DNA from: Aeromicrobium senzhongii
GTDB lineage: Bacteria; Actinomycetota; Actinomycetes; Propionibacteriales; Nocardioidaceae
Length of the DNA stretch: 64,000 bases
Assembly (NCBI RefSeq): GCF_014334735.1
Contig: NZ_CP060587.1
Span: 186,001 to 250,000 of the forward strand
Direction of reading: 5' to 3'
The notes below the pieces were generated by a model. It ran no database searches, was not told the DNA's origin, and worked only from the letters and a program-made list of their open reading frames with translations. Positions 42,113 through 51,118 of this stretch are shown here, piece by piece. The stretch's first letter is position 1. Each line of letters begins with the position of its first letter. The position numbers and the translations under genes were made by a program.

Positions 42113-43047
42113 CCGTCGAGCTCGACTACGAGAAGCTCACCCTGGCCGCCACGCGCGCCGAGGCGCTGGCGTCCCGGATCCGCACGAACGCCGCCGCGGC
42201 ACGGCAGGCGAGCCCGGTCCACCTGGCCAGCCTCGACGGCATCGAGAAGAAGGCCGACTGGCTCGAGGAACAGGTCAAGGTCCTGAGCGGCCTGGCCGAC
42301 ACGGCCCTCCTGCTCGACGAGTCCGGACAGGTCGACCTGCCGCTCGAAGAGGTCGGCGCCGTCCTCGAGGAGGTGCTGGGCTCGTACCTCACGGCCAGGT
42401 TCAACGACAACTACGGGCTCGGCGACAACACGGACTTCCCGTGGATCGAGGTCGCCCTGGGCATCGACGCGATGAGGGGGACCAGTCAAGGGGTGGCCCC
42501 GGTCTTCCAGACCACGCGAACCGGCCGGCTGCTGCTCAACCGCATGCTGGAGCAGGGTGGGCGCAGCGCACAGTGGGCCGATTGGATGCTCAAGGGCGGC
42601 GGCAAGCGGCAAGCACTGCCGAAGGCCCTCGGGGGAGCGATACCGGCGTGGGCGGGCCAGGGAAAGATGCTGCCCACCGGTGGCTGGGCGGACCCGTTGG
42701 CGAAGGCGGGCAAGGGCGGGCTCGCGGCATTCCGTGTCCTCGGTGTCGCCGGAGGCGCGCTGAGCACCGCCAACGGCGCGCACAACCTCTACCAGCAGGG
42801 CCGCCCCGACAAGGCGTTCAAGCGCGAGGGGGCCGGATACGTCGCCGACGTCGCCGAGACGGCCTTCGCCGCCTCGGGCACCGCGTTCCTCGTCGCTCCG
42901 AACCCGGTCACCGGCGCAGCCGCCGTGGGCAGCGGACTGGTCTGGGCCGGTGCCGAGGTCGTGGACAATTGGGACGACATCACCGAGAAGACGTCCGCCA
43001 TCAGCAAGAAGGCCTCGAAGGCCTGGGACAAGGTCACCCCGTGGTGA
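42109..43047 (+). CDS. Uncharacterised helical protein with glycine-rich C-terminal half (paralogue of 43850)
   Basis: A 312-residue protein. The first 90 residues (MTVELDYEKLTLAATRAEALASRIRTN... then LDGIEKKADWLEEQ) form two predicted helices reminiscent of WXG100/LXG-type leaders. The C-terminal part is rich in Gly/Ala and hydrophobic (FRVLGVAGGALSTANGAHNL; GTAFLVAPNPVTGAAAVGSGLVWAGAEVV), as in pore-forming or secreted-toxin-like proteins. It is about half identical by eye to the protein at 43850, including GAGYVADVAETAF. No Sec signal. Any link to type VII secretion is a guess. Confidence 0.65.
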   Translation: MTVELDYEKLTLAATRAEALASRIRTNAAAARQASPVHLASLDGIEKKADWLEEQVKVLSGLADTALLLDESGQVDLPLEEVGAVLEEVLGSYLTARFNDNYGLGDNTDFPWIEVALGIDAMRGTSQGVAPVFQTTRTGRLLLNRMLEQGGRSAQWADWMLKGGGKRQALPKALGGAIPAWAGQGKMLPTGGWADPLAKAGKGGLAAFRVLGVAGGALSTANGAHNLYQQGRPDKAFKREGAGYVADVAETAFAASGTAFLVAPNPVTGAAAVGSGLVWAGAEVVDNWDDITEKTSAISKKASKAWDKVTPW

Positions 43048-43085
43048 CCCCCGTGAACGACGACACCGCCAAGACTGGAGCTGCT

Positions 43086-43796
43086 GTGCCTCACCTCGAC
43101 GAGACCTTCCTGCAACTGACGGTCGGCTACGACGACCTGCTGCTGCTCGCGGAGGTGCACGCGGGCACGACCGCGCCCGGCGACGTGCCCGCCCGGCTGC
43201 GCCAGGCAGGACTCGTCGGGTCTGCCGGCCTCAACCCCACGGCCGCCGGCCTGGTCGAGGTCGCCGTGGCTCCGGCGCGGTCCGTGGTCGTCGAGCGCTT
43301 CGACGGATCGACCCTGTCGCCGATGTTCATCGGCTGGCTGCCGGACGGGCGCGCCACCACCAGTGCGCCGGACGCCGAGGGGGCGGTCGTCGTGACGGCC
43401 ACCGAGTTCGGCCTGCTGCGCGACCAGTTGCGTCAGTGGCTGGGGATCTTCCATCGCGAGGTCGCCGGCGACCGCCAGGTCGTCACCACCGACACGACCG
43501 TGCTCGACGCCGCCGTCTCGGCGCGCGGTGTCGAGCCCACCGGCGACGCGGCCCTCGACGCGATCATCGAGAACTGGCGGCTGGCGTGGCGCGCCAACGG
43601 CAACTGGGCGCAGCGCGGCATCGACGCAGGCGTCACGATCGTCGACGCGGGCGGCCAGGGCTGGTACCGGGTCGACCACCCGCCGCGCGAGGGCGCCGAG
43701 CCGGTCGACGTCACGCTCGTGCCGCTCGACCTGGAGGCCGTCCTCGCGGCGCTCGGCGACGTCGTCACGGGCCGCACCGCCGCCTCCGACGACTGA
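43086..43796 (+). CDS. Uncharacterised protein, possible secretion chaperone
   Basis: A 236-residue soluble protein between the two paralogous helical proteins. FLQLTVGYDDLLLLAEVHAG at the start, a series of alternating strands, and a C-terminal WYRVDHPP and VTLVPLDLEAVLAAL give a mixed alpha/beta pattern that faintly resembles EspG-type chaperones of ESX systems; this is weak. The GTG at 43086 has TGGAG five bases upstream; GTG at 43044, overlapping the previous stop (GTGA), is a real alternative that adds 14 residues. Confidence 0.6.
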   Translation: MPHLDETFLQLTVGYDDLLLLAEVHAGTTAPGDVPARLRQAGLVGSAGLNPTAAGLVEVAVAPARSVVVERFDGSTLSPMFIGWLPDGRATTSAPDAEGAVVVTATEFGLLRDQLRQWLGIFHREVAGDRQVVTTDTTVLDAAVSARGVEPTGDAALDAIIENWRLAWRANGNWAQRGIDAGVTIVDAGGQGWYRVDHPPREGAEPVDVTLVPLDLEAVLAALGDVVTGRTAASDD

Positions 43797-43849
43797 CTCT
43801 CTCCGCCCATCCCACCGTCCTCCGCTCGGGAGAGGAACGCACGCCCCCC

Positions 43850-44764
43850 ATGACCGTCGAACTCGACTACGAACTGCTCACCACCGCCGCCACGCGCGCC
43901 GAGGAGCTCGCCCAGAAGATCCGCACCAACGCGGCGTCGGCGCGCAGCGCCAGCCCCGTCGCGCTGCCCAGCCTCGACGGCATCGAGAACAAGGCGACGT
44001 GGCTCGAGGAGCAGGCCACGATGCTCTACGGACTGGCCGACGTGGCGGTGCTGCTCGACGCGTCGGGCGAGGGCAAGGTGTCGATGTCGCTCGCCGGCAT
44101 CCAGGAGCAACTCAACGACATGCTCGGCGAGTACCTGGGCGCTGAGTTCGGCAACATCTTCGGCAACGACGACGACTTCCCCCTGATCTCCCTGGCCACG
44201 GCTCTGGGCAAGATGACGAAGATGTCGCGCGGCGTCGCGCCGGTCTTCCAGACCGGTCTCGTGGGCCGCACGATGCTCACGAAGCTCGCGCAGCAGTCCG
44301 GGCGGGCGGGCGACTGGGCGCGCTGGATGCTGAACGGCCCGCGCCACCTCGCACCGCCCGCGAGCCTGCTCAAGCCGCCGAAGTGGGTGAACACGCCCGG
44401 GTCGCCCCTGCGCAACGCGGGATGGGGCAGCCCGTCGAGCTTCCGGACCAGCGGCCTGGGCGCCCTGCGCGGCCTGGGCATCGTCGGTGGTGTCGTCAGC
44501 ACGGGCGCCGGCGTGGCGAATCTCGTCCAGCAGGGCAACCCGATCGACGCCTTCGAGCGCGAGGGCGCGGGGTACGTCGCCGACGTGGCCGAGACGGCCT
44601 TCAGCGCCTCGACGACCGCCTTCCTCGTCGCGCCCAACCCGGTGACGGGCGCCCTGGCCGTCGGCAGCGGCCTGGTGTGGGCCGGCGCCGAGGTGGTCGA
44701 CCACTGGGACGAGATCAGTGAGACGGCCTCGAAGGCCTGGGACACCATCAGCTTCTGGGACTGA
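43850..44764 (+). CDS. Uncharacterised helical protein with glycine-rich C-terminal half (paralogue of 42109)
   Basis: A 304-residue protein closely similar to the one at 42109: same start (MTVELDYELLTTAATRAEEL), the same LDGIENKATWLEEQ helix, SRGVAPVFQT, and a nearly identical C-terminal GAGYVADVAETAFSAS and FLVAPNPVTGALAVGSG stretch. The middle (residues 150-190) differs and is proline-rich. Conserved ends with a variable middle suggest a duplicated effector or structural protein with changed specificity. AGAGGAA precedes the ATG by about 11 bases. Confidence 0.65.
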   Translation: MTVELDYELLTTAATRAEELAQKIRTNAASARSASPVALPSLDGIENKATWLEEQATMLYGLADVAVLLDASGEGKVSMSLAGIQEQLNDMLGEYLGAEFGNIFGNDDDFPLISLATALGKMTKMSRGVAPVFQTGLVGRTMLTKLAQQSGRAGDWARWMLNGPRHLAPPASLLKPPKWVNTPGSPLRNAGWGSPSSFRTSGLGALRGLGIVGGVVSTGAGVANLVQQGNPIDAFEREGAGYVADVAETAFSASTTAFLVAPNPVTGALAVGSGLVWAGAEVVDHWDEISETASKAWDTISFWD

Positions 44765-44770
44765 GGACGC

Positions 44771-45382
44771 ATGACCGATCTCCACGCGTCCCCGGACGCA
44801 CCGCAGCGGGACGAAAGGGACGAGCCGCCGATGACCGAATCGCTCGCGACCGAGCAACCGAGCCGTCAGGACTCCGCCGAGCTGACGCGGGTGCTGCGCG
44901 TCCTGGAGCGCCAGCGCACACGCCCCGAGGTCATGGCCGAGTTCTTCGCCGGGGTGGGGGCACGGGGCGTCGTGATGGCGCTGGCCACCACGGTGTCGGA
45001 GCCGTCCCGCGAGGACGTGGCCGGCTGGGACCGCCTGCCCGACCTGCTCCGCGACGGCCTGTACGCGGCGGTCTCGTGGCCCGGGTTCGACGCGGAGGCC
45101 TTCGGCGCCGACCTGGCCGAGCTCTTGCGCGACACGGACGACAGCCGTCGCGCCACCATCTCGGCCATCACGTCCTTCCTGCTGGCGTCGGGCCGGTACG
45201 ACTCCCGCCTGTTGGCCGGCTGGAGCCGCGCGTTCGACGAGCTGAGCCTCCCGCAGGACGTCCCGCTGACGTGGGGGTCCTTCCTGACCGGGGTCGACGA
45301 GCCGCAGCCGTGGAGCGCTCTCGCCGTGATCGCGCGCCAGAGTGCGGCCGCGGATGGACAGGAGACGGACGCCGCTCGCTAG
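44771..45382 (+). CDS. Uncharacterised helical protein, last of the cluster
   Basis: A 203-residue protein of unknown function starting six bases after the preceding stop. After a charged N-terminus it is mostly helical (TRVLRVLERQRTRPEVMAEFF; VVMALATTVSEPSREDVAGW; SRRATISAITSFLLASGRY) without catalytic motif, signal or membrane segment. The ATG at 44831 (MTESLATEQ) is an equally possible start. It ends nine bases before purD, whose -10 element lies inside its stop region. Confidence 0.6.
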   Translation: MTDLHASPDAPQRDERDEPPMTESLATEQPSRQDSAELTRVLRVLERQRTRPEVMAEFFAGVGARGVVMALATTVSEPSREDVAGWDRLPDLLRDGLYAAVSWPGFDAEAFGADLAELLRDTDDSRRATISAITSFLLASGRYDSRLLAGWSRAFDELSLPQDVPLTWGSFLTGVDEPQPWSALAVIARQSAAADGQETDAAR

Positions 45383-45385
45383 GCT
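45380..45385 (+). promoter_or_regulatory. -10 element (TAGGCT) for leaderless purD
   Basis: TAGGCT overlaps the stop codon of the preceding gene and is followed by six bases and the purD GTG. No Shine-Dalgarno is seen. Confidence 0.6.
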
Positions 45386-45391
45386 CGGCGC

Positions 45392-46636
45392 GTGAAGGTT
45401 CTCGTCATCGGCACCGGCGGCCGTGAGCACGCCCTGGCCCTGGCCCTGTCCCGCGACCCCCAGGTCACCGAGGTGCACGCGGCGCCCGGCAACCCCGGCA
45501 TGGCCGCAGTCGCCTCGCTGCATCCCGTCGATCCGCTCGACGGTGCGGCGGTCGCCGACCTCGCCTCGCGGATCGGTGCGGATCTCGTCGTCGTCGGTCC
45601 CGAGGCGCCCCTGGTGGCCGGTGTCGCCGACGCCGTCCGCGAGGCCGGCATCGCCTGCTTCGGCCCCAGCGCCGAGGCCGCCCAGCTCGAGGGCTCGAAG
45701 GCGTTCGCCAAGCAGGTCATGGCGGCGGCGGACGTCCCCACCGCCCTCGCGCGCGTGTGCGAGACGCCCGACGAGGTCGCGGACGCGCTCGACGCGTTCG
45801 GGGCGCCCTACGTCGTGAAGGACGACGCCCTGGCGGCCGGCAAGGGTGTCGTCGTCACCGAGGACCGTCAGGTCGCCCTGGACCACGGCGTCTCGTGCGA
45901 CCGCGTCGTGATCGAGGAGTACCTCGACGGCCCCGAGGTCTCGCTGTTCGCGATCACCGACGGCTCGACGGTGCTGCCGCTGCAGCCCGCCCAGGACTTC
46001 AAGCGCGCCCGTGACGGTGACGAGGGCCCGAACACCGGCGGCATGGGCGCCTACACGCCGCTGGACTGGGCGCCCGAGGGTCTCGTCGCCGAGGTGTCGC
46101 GGCGCGTGCTCGTGCCGACGGTCCAGGAGATGGCCGCGCGCGGCACGCCCTTCCAGGGACTGCTCTACGCGGGACTGGCCCTCACCGGCCGAGGCACCCG
46201 GGTGGTCGAGTTCAACGCGCGCTTCGGCGACCCCGAGACCCAGGCGCTGCTCCCGCTGCTGAAGACCTCGCTCGCGGCGCTGCTGCACGGCGCGGCGACC
46301 GGGACGCTCGGCGAGGTCGGCCTGCCGCAGTGGCACGACGGTGCCGCGGTGACGGTCGTCATCGCTGCGGAGGGCTACCCCGAGGCCCCCGTCACGGGCG
46401 ACCGGATCGAGGGCGTCGAGAAGGCGGACGCGCTGGAGGGCGTCGACGTGATCCACGCCGGCACGAAGATGGACGAGGACGGCAACCTCGTGACGGCGGG
46501 CGGCCGGGTCCTGTCGGTCACGGGCGTCGGAGCGGACCTGGACGAGGCGCGTCGGCGTGCCTACGCGGGGGTGGACCTCATCTCGATCCGGGGCGCCCAC
46601 CACCGCACCGACATCGCGGCGTCCGTCCCCCGCTGA
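45392..46636 (+). CDS. purD: Phosphoribosylamine-glycine ligase
   Basis: A 414-residue ATP-grasp enzyme of purine synthesis (GAR synthetase). The N-domain starts KVLVIGTGGREHALALAL and continues AAPGNPGMA and VVVGPEAPLVAGVAD; FGPSAEAAQLEGSKAFAK leads into the ATP-grasp part, with NTGGMGAY and VEFNARFGDPETQ as metal and substrate motifs. Length is normal for a stand-alone PurD. The leaderless-type promoter separates it from the uncharacterised cluster. Confidence 0.97.
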   Translation: MKVLVIGTGGREHALALALSRDPQVTEVHAAPGNPGMAAVASLHPVDPLDGAAVADLASRIGADLVVVGPEAPLVAGVADAVREAGIACFGPSAEAAQLEGSKAFAKQVMAAADVPTALARVCETPDEVADALDAFGAPYVVKDDALAAGKGVVVTEDRQVALDHGVSCDRVVIEEYLDGPEVSLFAITDGSTVLPLQPAQDFKRARDGDEGPNTGGMGAYTPLDWAPEGLVAEVSRRVLVPTVQEMAARGTPFQGLLYAGLALTGRGTRVVEFNARFGDPETQALLPLLKTSLAALLHGAATGTLGEVGLPQWHDGAAVTVVIAAEGYPEAPVTGDRIEGVEKADALEGVDVIHAGTKMDEDGNLVTAGGRVLSVTGVGADLDEARRRAYAGVDLISIRGAHHRTDIAASVPR

Positions 46637-46682
46637 CGCTCCCGCCCCTCGGTCGATCCATGGACTCGGCCCGCCGGGCCGC

Positions 46683-46688
46683 TATTCT
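46683..46688 (+). promoter_or_regulatory. -10 element (TATTCT) before the Lrp-type regulator
   Basis: TATTCT is followed by seven bases and the ATG at 46696, another leaderless-type arrangement. Confidence 0.45.
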
Positions 46689-46695
46689 CCGACGC

Positions 46696-47706
46696 ATGTA
46701 TGGATCGGCGCAGTGCCTGCCGGAGCTCCCGGACATCGATCTCGCGCTCGTCCACGCCCTCCAGGTGGCGCCTCGCGCCCCGTGGAGCGCGATCGCGCGC
46801 ACGCTCGGCGTCGATCCCGCCACCGCGGCACGGCGGTGGGACCGGCTCGTCGAGGAGCGCCTCGCCTGGTTCGTGGTCCGGCCCAGCGCGGAGCAGTTGG
46901 CGCCCGATCGTGACGGTGTCCTGCTGAAGCTGCGCTGCCGCCCCGGCGCCGAGGCCCGGGTGGGTGAGCGGATCGCGGCCGTGCCCGAGGTCTACGCCGT
47001 CGACCTGCTGGCCGGCGACGACGACCTCGCGGTCGTCCTCATCGGTCGCGGGATCGCGACGATGCGCCAGACGGTGGAGGAGCTCGTGGCGTCCGATCCG
47101 GACATCGTCCGCACGCGGATGTACTTCCTCGCCGAGGTGCACCGTGAGGACGGCCAGTGGCAGCTCGACGTCCTGACCGAGGAGCAGAGGAGCGGCCTGG
47201 CACGACCGCGGACGGGCCCGGCGACGCCGCCGGACGCCGAGACGCTCGAGAAGGTCACGCAGATCCTGCGGGAGGACCCCCGCATGAGCGTGGCCGACAT
47301 CGGCCGTCGCCTCGACAAGCCCGAGCCGACCGCTCGCCGACTGCTCGAGCGCGTCCTCAGCTCCGGTGCCCTGCGGCTGGGGTGCGATGTCGTGGCGTCG
47401 GCGGGTGGTGCGGGTCGCGCCGTGCTGCTCGAGGTCTGCACCGACGACCCCCACGCCGCCGGCCGGGTCATCGGCGCCGAGAGGCCCGTGCTGCGCTGCG
47501 CGGCGGTGATCGGTCCCGCGAACCTCGCCCTGGTGGCGCGGTTCGCCTCGCTGGACGCGGTCTACGACCTCGAGACGAGGGCCGCGGCCAACATTCCGGG
47601 CTGGCGGGTCCGCAACCGCGCGACGGTCGTGCGCAGTGTCAAGCGCCAGGGTCACGTCCTCGACGACGACGGACGCGTGGTCCTCGATCCGTACGGAGCC
47701 GCCTGA
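46696..47706 (+). CDS. Lrp/AsnC-family regulator with two HTH/ligand units
   Basis: A 336-residue protein made of two Lrp-like halves. The first HTH is LPDIDLALVHALQVAPRAPWSAIARTLGVDPATAARRW, followed by a RAM-like beta domain; the second HTH (LEKVTQILREDPRMSVADIGRRLDKPEPTARRLLERV) starts near residue 177 and is followed by a second RAM-like domain. Typical Lrp proteins have one unit of about 150 residues, so this is the fused double form seen in actinobacteria. It probably senses an amino acid or related metabolite. Its place between purD and purB hints at control of nearby genes, which is not shown. Confidence 0.8.
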   Translation: MYGSAQCLPELPDIDLALVHALQVAPRAPWSAIARTLGVDPATAARRWDRLVEERLAWFVVRPSAEQLAPDRDGVLLKLRCRPGAEARVGERIAAVPEVYAVDLLAGDDDLAVVLIGRGIATMRQTVEELVASDPDIVRTRMYFLAEVHREDGQWQLDVLTEEQRSGLARPRTGPATPPDAETLEKVTQILREDPRMSVADIGRRLDKPEPTARRLLERVLSSGALRLGCDVVASAGGAGRAVLLEVCTDDPHAAGRVIGAERPVLRCAAVIGPANLALVARFASLDAVYDLETRAAANIPGWRVRNRATVVRSVKRQGHVLDDDGRVVLDPYGAA

Positions 47707-47764
47707 CGGTTCGCGGGTCGAGCATGCTCCCGCGTCGGCCGCCGGTCCTGCGACAATGGGGCGC

Positions 47765-49186
47765 GTGACCACCCCGAACGTCCTGGCCTCCCGTTACGCG
47801 TCCGCCGAGCTGGCTCGGATCTGGTCGCCCGAACACAAGATCGTCCTCGAGCGTCAACTCTGGATCGCCGTGCTCAAGGCGCAGCGCGACCTCGGCATCG
47901 AGACGCCGGACGGCGTGATCGAGGCCCACGAGGCGGTCGTCGACCAGGTCGACCTGGACTCGATCGCGGCCCGCGAGCGGATCACCCGCCACGACGTGAA
48001 GGCCCGCATCGAGGAGTTCGCGGCCCTCGCGGGCAGCGAGCACATCCACAAGGGCATGACCTCGCGCGATCTGACCGAGAACGTCGAGCAGCTGCAGGTG
48101 CGCGCCTCGCTCATGTTGGTGCGCGACCGCGCGGTCGCCGCCCTGGCGCGACTGGGCCGGCTGGCCGCCGAGCACGCCGAGCTCGTGATGGCCGGCCGCA
48201 GCCACAACGTCGCCGCGCAGGCCACGACGCTGGGCAAGCGCTTCGCCACGACCGCCGACGAGCTGCTCATCGGGATCGAGCGCGTCGAGCAGCTGATCGC
48301 CCGTTACCCGCTGCGCGGGATCAAGGGCCCGGTGGGCACGGGCCAGGACATGCTCGACCTGCTCGGTGGCGACGAGTCCAAGCTGGCCGACCTGGAGCAG
48401 CGCGTCGCGGCGCACCTGGGCTTCGAGCGCACCTTCACCAGCGTCGGCCAGGTCTACCCCCGGTCGCTGGACTTCGACGCCGTCAGCTCCTTGGTGCAGC
48501 TGATCGCCGCCCCGTCGAGCCTGGCCCTGACGATCCGCCTCATGGCCGGCAACGAACTGGTCACCGAAGGCTTCAAGCCCGGCCAGGTGGGCTCCTCGGC
48601 CATGCCGCACAAGATGAACACGCGCTCGTGCGAGCGGGTCAACGGCCTCGCGGTCGTGCTGCGCGGCTACGCCTCGATGGTGGGCGAGCTGTCCGGCGAC
48701 CAGTGGAACGAGGGCGACGTCTCGTGCTCGGTCGTGCGCCGGGTCGCGCTGCCCGACGCCTTCTACGCCGCCGACGGCCTGTTCGAGACCTTCCTGACGG
48801 TCCTCGACGAGTTCGGCGTCTTTCCCGCGGTGATCCAGCGCGAGCTGGACCGGTACCTGCCGTTCCTGGCCACGACCAAGGTGCTCATGGCCGCCGTCCG
48901 TCACGGCGTCGGCCGCGAGACGGCCCACGAGGCCATCAAGGAGCACGCGGTCGGCGTGGCCCTCGAGATGCGCGAGAAGGGCACGGCCGAGAACGACCTG
49001 CTCGATCGGCTCGCCGCCGACGAGCGACTGGGCCTGACGGCCGACGACCTGCGCCGGCTCGTCGCCGAGCCGCTGGCCTTCACCGGCGCCGCGGTGTCGC
49101 AGGTCGCCGCCGTGGTCGGTCAGGTCGGGGCCGTCCTCAAGCGCCACCCGGAGGCGGCCGCCTACAGTCCGGGCGACATTTTGTGA
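47765..49186 (+). CDS. purB: Adenylosuccinate lyase
   Basis: A 473-residue fumarase/aspartase superfamily enzyme acting at two steps of purine synthesis. The superfamily signature is GSSAMPHKMNTRSCER; SEHIHKGMTSRDLTEN and GRSHNVAAQATTLGKR supply the conserved active-site regions with catalytic His. The GTG start is preceded by GACAAT at seven bases, a probable leaderless start. Its stop overlaps the next gene (GTGA). Confidence 0.96.
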   Translation: MTTPNVLASRYASAELARIWSPEHKIVLERQLWIAVLKAQRDLGIETPDGVIEAHEAVVDQVDLDSIAARERITRHDVKARIEEFAALAGSEHIHKGMTSRDLTENVEQLQVRASLMLVRDRAVAALARLGRLAAEHAELVMAGRSHNVAAQATTLGKRFATTADELLIGIERVEQLIARYPLRGIKGPVGTGQDMLDLLGGDESKLADLEQRVAAHLGFERTFTSVGQVYPRSLDFDAVSSLVQLIAAPSSLALTIRLMAGNELVTEGFKPGQVGSSAMPHKMNTRSCERVNGLAVVLRGYASMVGELSGDQWNEGDVSCSVVRRVALPDAFYAADGLFETFLTVLDEFGVFPAVIQRELDRYLPFLATTKVLMAAVRHGVGRETAHEAIKEHAVGVALEMREKGTAENDLLDRLAADERLGLTADDLRRLVAEPLAFTGAAVSQVAAVVGQVGAVLKRHPEAAAYSPGDIL

Positions 49187-51114
49187 TCCGCTGGCGCGCC
49201 TGGCCCCGGTTCCTGGACGGTGCCCTCGAGGGCACCGTCCTGTCCTTCGCGGCGTGGACGCTGTTCTACCTGATCGCGCTGAAGACGCAGTGGTCGCTGC
49301 TCCCGGCCGCGTGGCCCTGGGTCGTGCTGACCGCCGGTCTCGTCGTGGTGGGCGGTCTGCGCGCGGTGCGGACGGACCAGCCGCGCGTCTGGTCGTCGGA
49401 GGCCCGGCGTCCTGTCGGAGGCCTCGTCCTGCTCGCCGTGGTGCTGGTGGCCACGCTCGCCCTGCTGCTGTTGCGCGATCACGACCTGGTGTGGCCGCTC
49501 GCGGTGGCCGCCGGTGCAGCGCTCGTCCTGCAGTTGGTCCCGTGGCTCGGCGCTCGCGAGCCCGACCCGGTGGACGATGCCCCTGCGGAGCCAGACGTCC
49601 CGATGGGTGCCCACCTCGTGGCGCTCGCGGTCAGCCTCGGCCTCGGCGTACTGACGCTCTTCCTGGTCCGGCCCGACGCGGACGACGTCTACTACGTGAA
49701 CCGCGCGACCTGGGTGGCCACGCACGGCACCCCCACGCTGCGCGACACGATGTTCAGCTCGGGGGAGTGGGAGTCCACGTACGGAGGAGGTCTGCCCACG
49801 CCCTCGATCGAGGCGCTCCAAGGCGCCCTCGCCCACGCGATCGGCGTCCAGGCCGCCACCTTCTCCTACCTCGTGATGGCCCCGGCGGCAGCCGTCCTGA
49901 TCGGCTGGACGTCGTGGCGGCTGGTCCGCGGCTGGGCCGCGCGCCGGGCGCTGCCGGCGTTCCTCGTCGCGATCGTCTTCCTGCTGGCGAGCGCCGACAC
50001 GATCGTGGGCAACTACTCGCTGGGCCGCATCTGGCAGGGCAAGGCACTCGCGTACGCGGTCCTCGTCCCCCTCGTGTGGTGGTGGCTCTCGCGTCTCGCG
50101 CGCAGGATGCGCACGGTGGACGTGATCCTGCTCGCCGCCGCGGGCGTCGCCTTCGTCGGCCTGTCCACGACGTCGGCGCTGCTGGCGCCGGTCGTGGCGG
50201 CCGCTGCCGTCCTGGCGGCGCTCGTGCTGCGGTCCCGATCGCTCGCGATCGGTGCGGTCGCGTTCGCGGCGGCGCCGGTGGTCAACGGGCTCGTCCAGGC
50301 ACTCGCCCCGATCACCGTGGGCACCACCGACGACACCACCGTCATGGCGGCGCCGGTCGCGTTCAACATCGCGATGGGCGCCACCTTCGCCCTGGCGGCA
50401 CTGGCCGTCCTGGCGCTGGTGCTGCTGCCGAGGACGGCGCCCGGTCCCGCCGGCGTCCTGCTCGGCTGTGGGGCGCTCGCCACCATGGTGTGCTTCCTGC
50501 CCGGCGTGTTCCAGTTGGCCCACGCCGCCACCGGGGCCGGTCCCGTGGCATGGCGGCTGGCGATCGCCCTGCCGCTGTGGATCGCCGTCGGCCTGCTCGT
50601 GACCCTGCCGGTCCCCGAGCCCGGCGGCGCCGCGCTCGTGGTCGCCGTCACCCTCGTCCCCGTGCTGGGCGGCACGTGGCTCTGGCAGCCGGAAGACGCC
50701 CAACTCACGCCGCGGCCGGCGTGGAAGGTCTCGCCCGAGGCCCTGGAAAACGTGCGGGCGCTCGAGGCGCTCGACCCGCCCCGCGGGACGTGGTTGCTGC
50801 CGCCGAAGGAGATGGAGATCCTGGCGATCTCCCGCGGCGACACCCACGTGGTCGCCCCGCGGGACTTCTACCTGATGAGCCTCCCCAAAACCGAGCACGA
50901 CTGGCACGCCCGGGTCCATCTGCTGTCCCTCGTGGACGGTGGCGAGCTGCCTTCGGCGGGCACCGTGCGCGAGTCGTTGGCGACCCTCGACGTCACCGTC
51001 GCCTGCGTGCCGGAGGACCTGTGGCGCGCCCGCACCAGGTTGCGCCGGGCGGTCGGCGAGCCGCTCGTCACGGTCGGGGACATGCGATGTGCCGGGGTGA
51101 CACCACGGTCCTGA
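49183..51114 (+). CDS. Polytopic membrane protein, GT-C glycosyltransferase-like
   Basis: A 643-residue protein with about 12-14 hydrophobic segments and a soluble C-terminal domain of about 140 residues. The first large extracellular loop carries RPDADDVYYVNRATW, an Asp-Asp pair placed like the catalytic acidic motif of GT-C enzymes, followed by TLRDTMFSSGEWESTYGGG. It resembles the DUF6077 type of actinobacterial membrane protein. The GTG start overlaps the purB stop. Neighbouring GT2 and DUF2304 genes support a role in cell-envelope glycosylation; the sugar and acceptor are unknown. Confidence 0.65.
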   Translation: MIRWRAWPRFLDGALEGTVLSFAAWTLFYLIALKTQWSLLPAAWPWVVLTAGLVVVGGLRAVRTDQPRVWSSEARRPVGGLVLLAVVLVATLALLLLRDHDLVWPLAVAAGAALVLQLVPWLGAREPDPVDDAPAEPDVPMGAHLVALAVSLGLGVLTLFLVRPDADDVYYVNRATWVATHGTPTLRDTMFSSGEWESTYGGGLPTPSIEALQGALAHAIGVQAATFSYLVMAPAAAVLIGWTSWRLVRGWAARRALPAFLVAIVFLLASADTIVGNYSLGRIWQGKALAYAVLVPLVWWWLSRLARRMRTVDVILLAAAGVAFVGLSTTSALLAPVVAAAAVLAALVLRSRSLAIGAVAFAAAPVVNGLVQALAPITVGTTDDTTVMAAPVAFNIAMGATFALAALAVLALVLLPRTAPGPAGVLLGCGALATMVCFLPGVFQLAHAATGAGPVAWRLAIALPLWIAVGLLVTLPVPEPGGAALVVAVTLVPVLGGTWLWQPEDAQLTPRPAWKVSPEALENVRALEALDPPRGTWLLPPKEMEILAISRGDTHVVAPRDFYLMSLPKTEHDWHARVHLLSLVDGGELPSAGTVRESLATLDVTVACVPEDLWRARTRLRRAVGEPLVTVGDMRCAGVTPRS

Positions 51115-51118
51115 GCCG

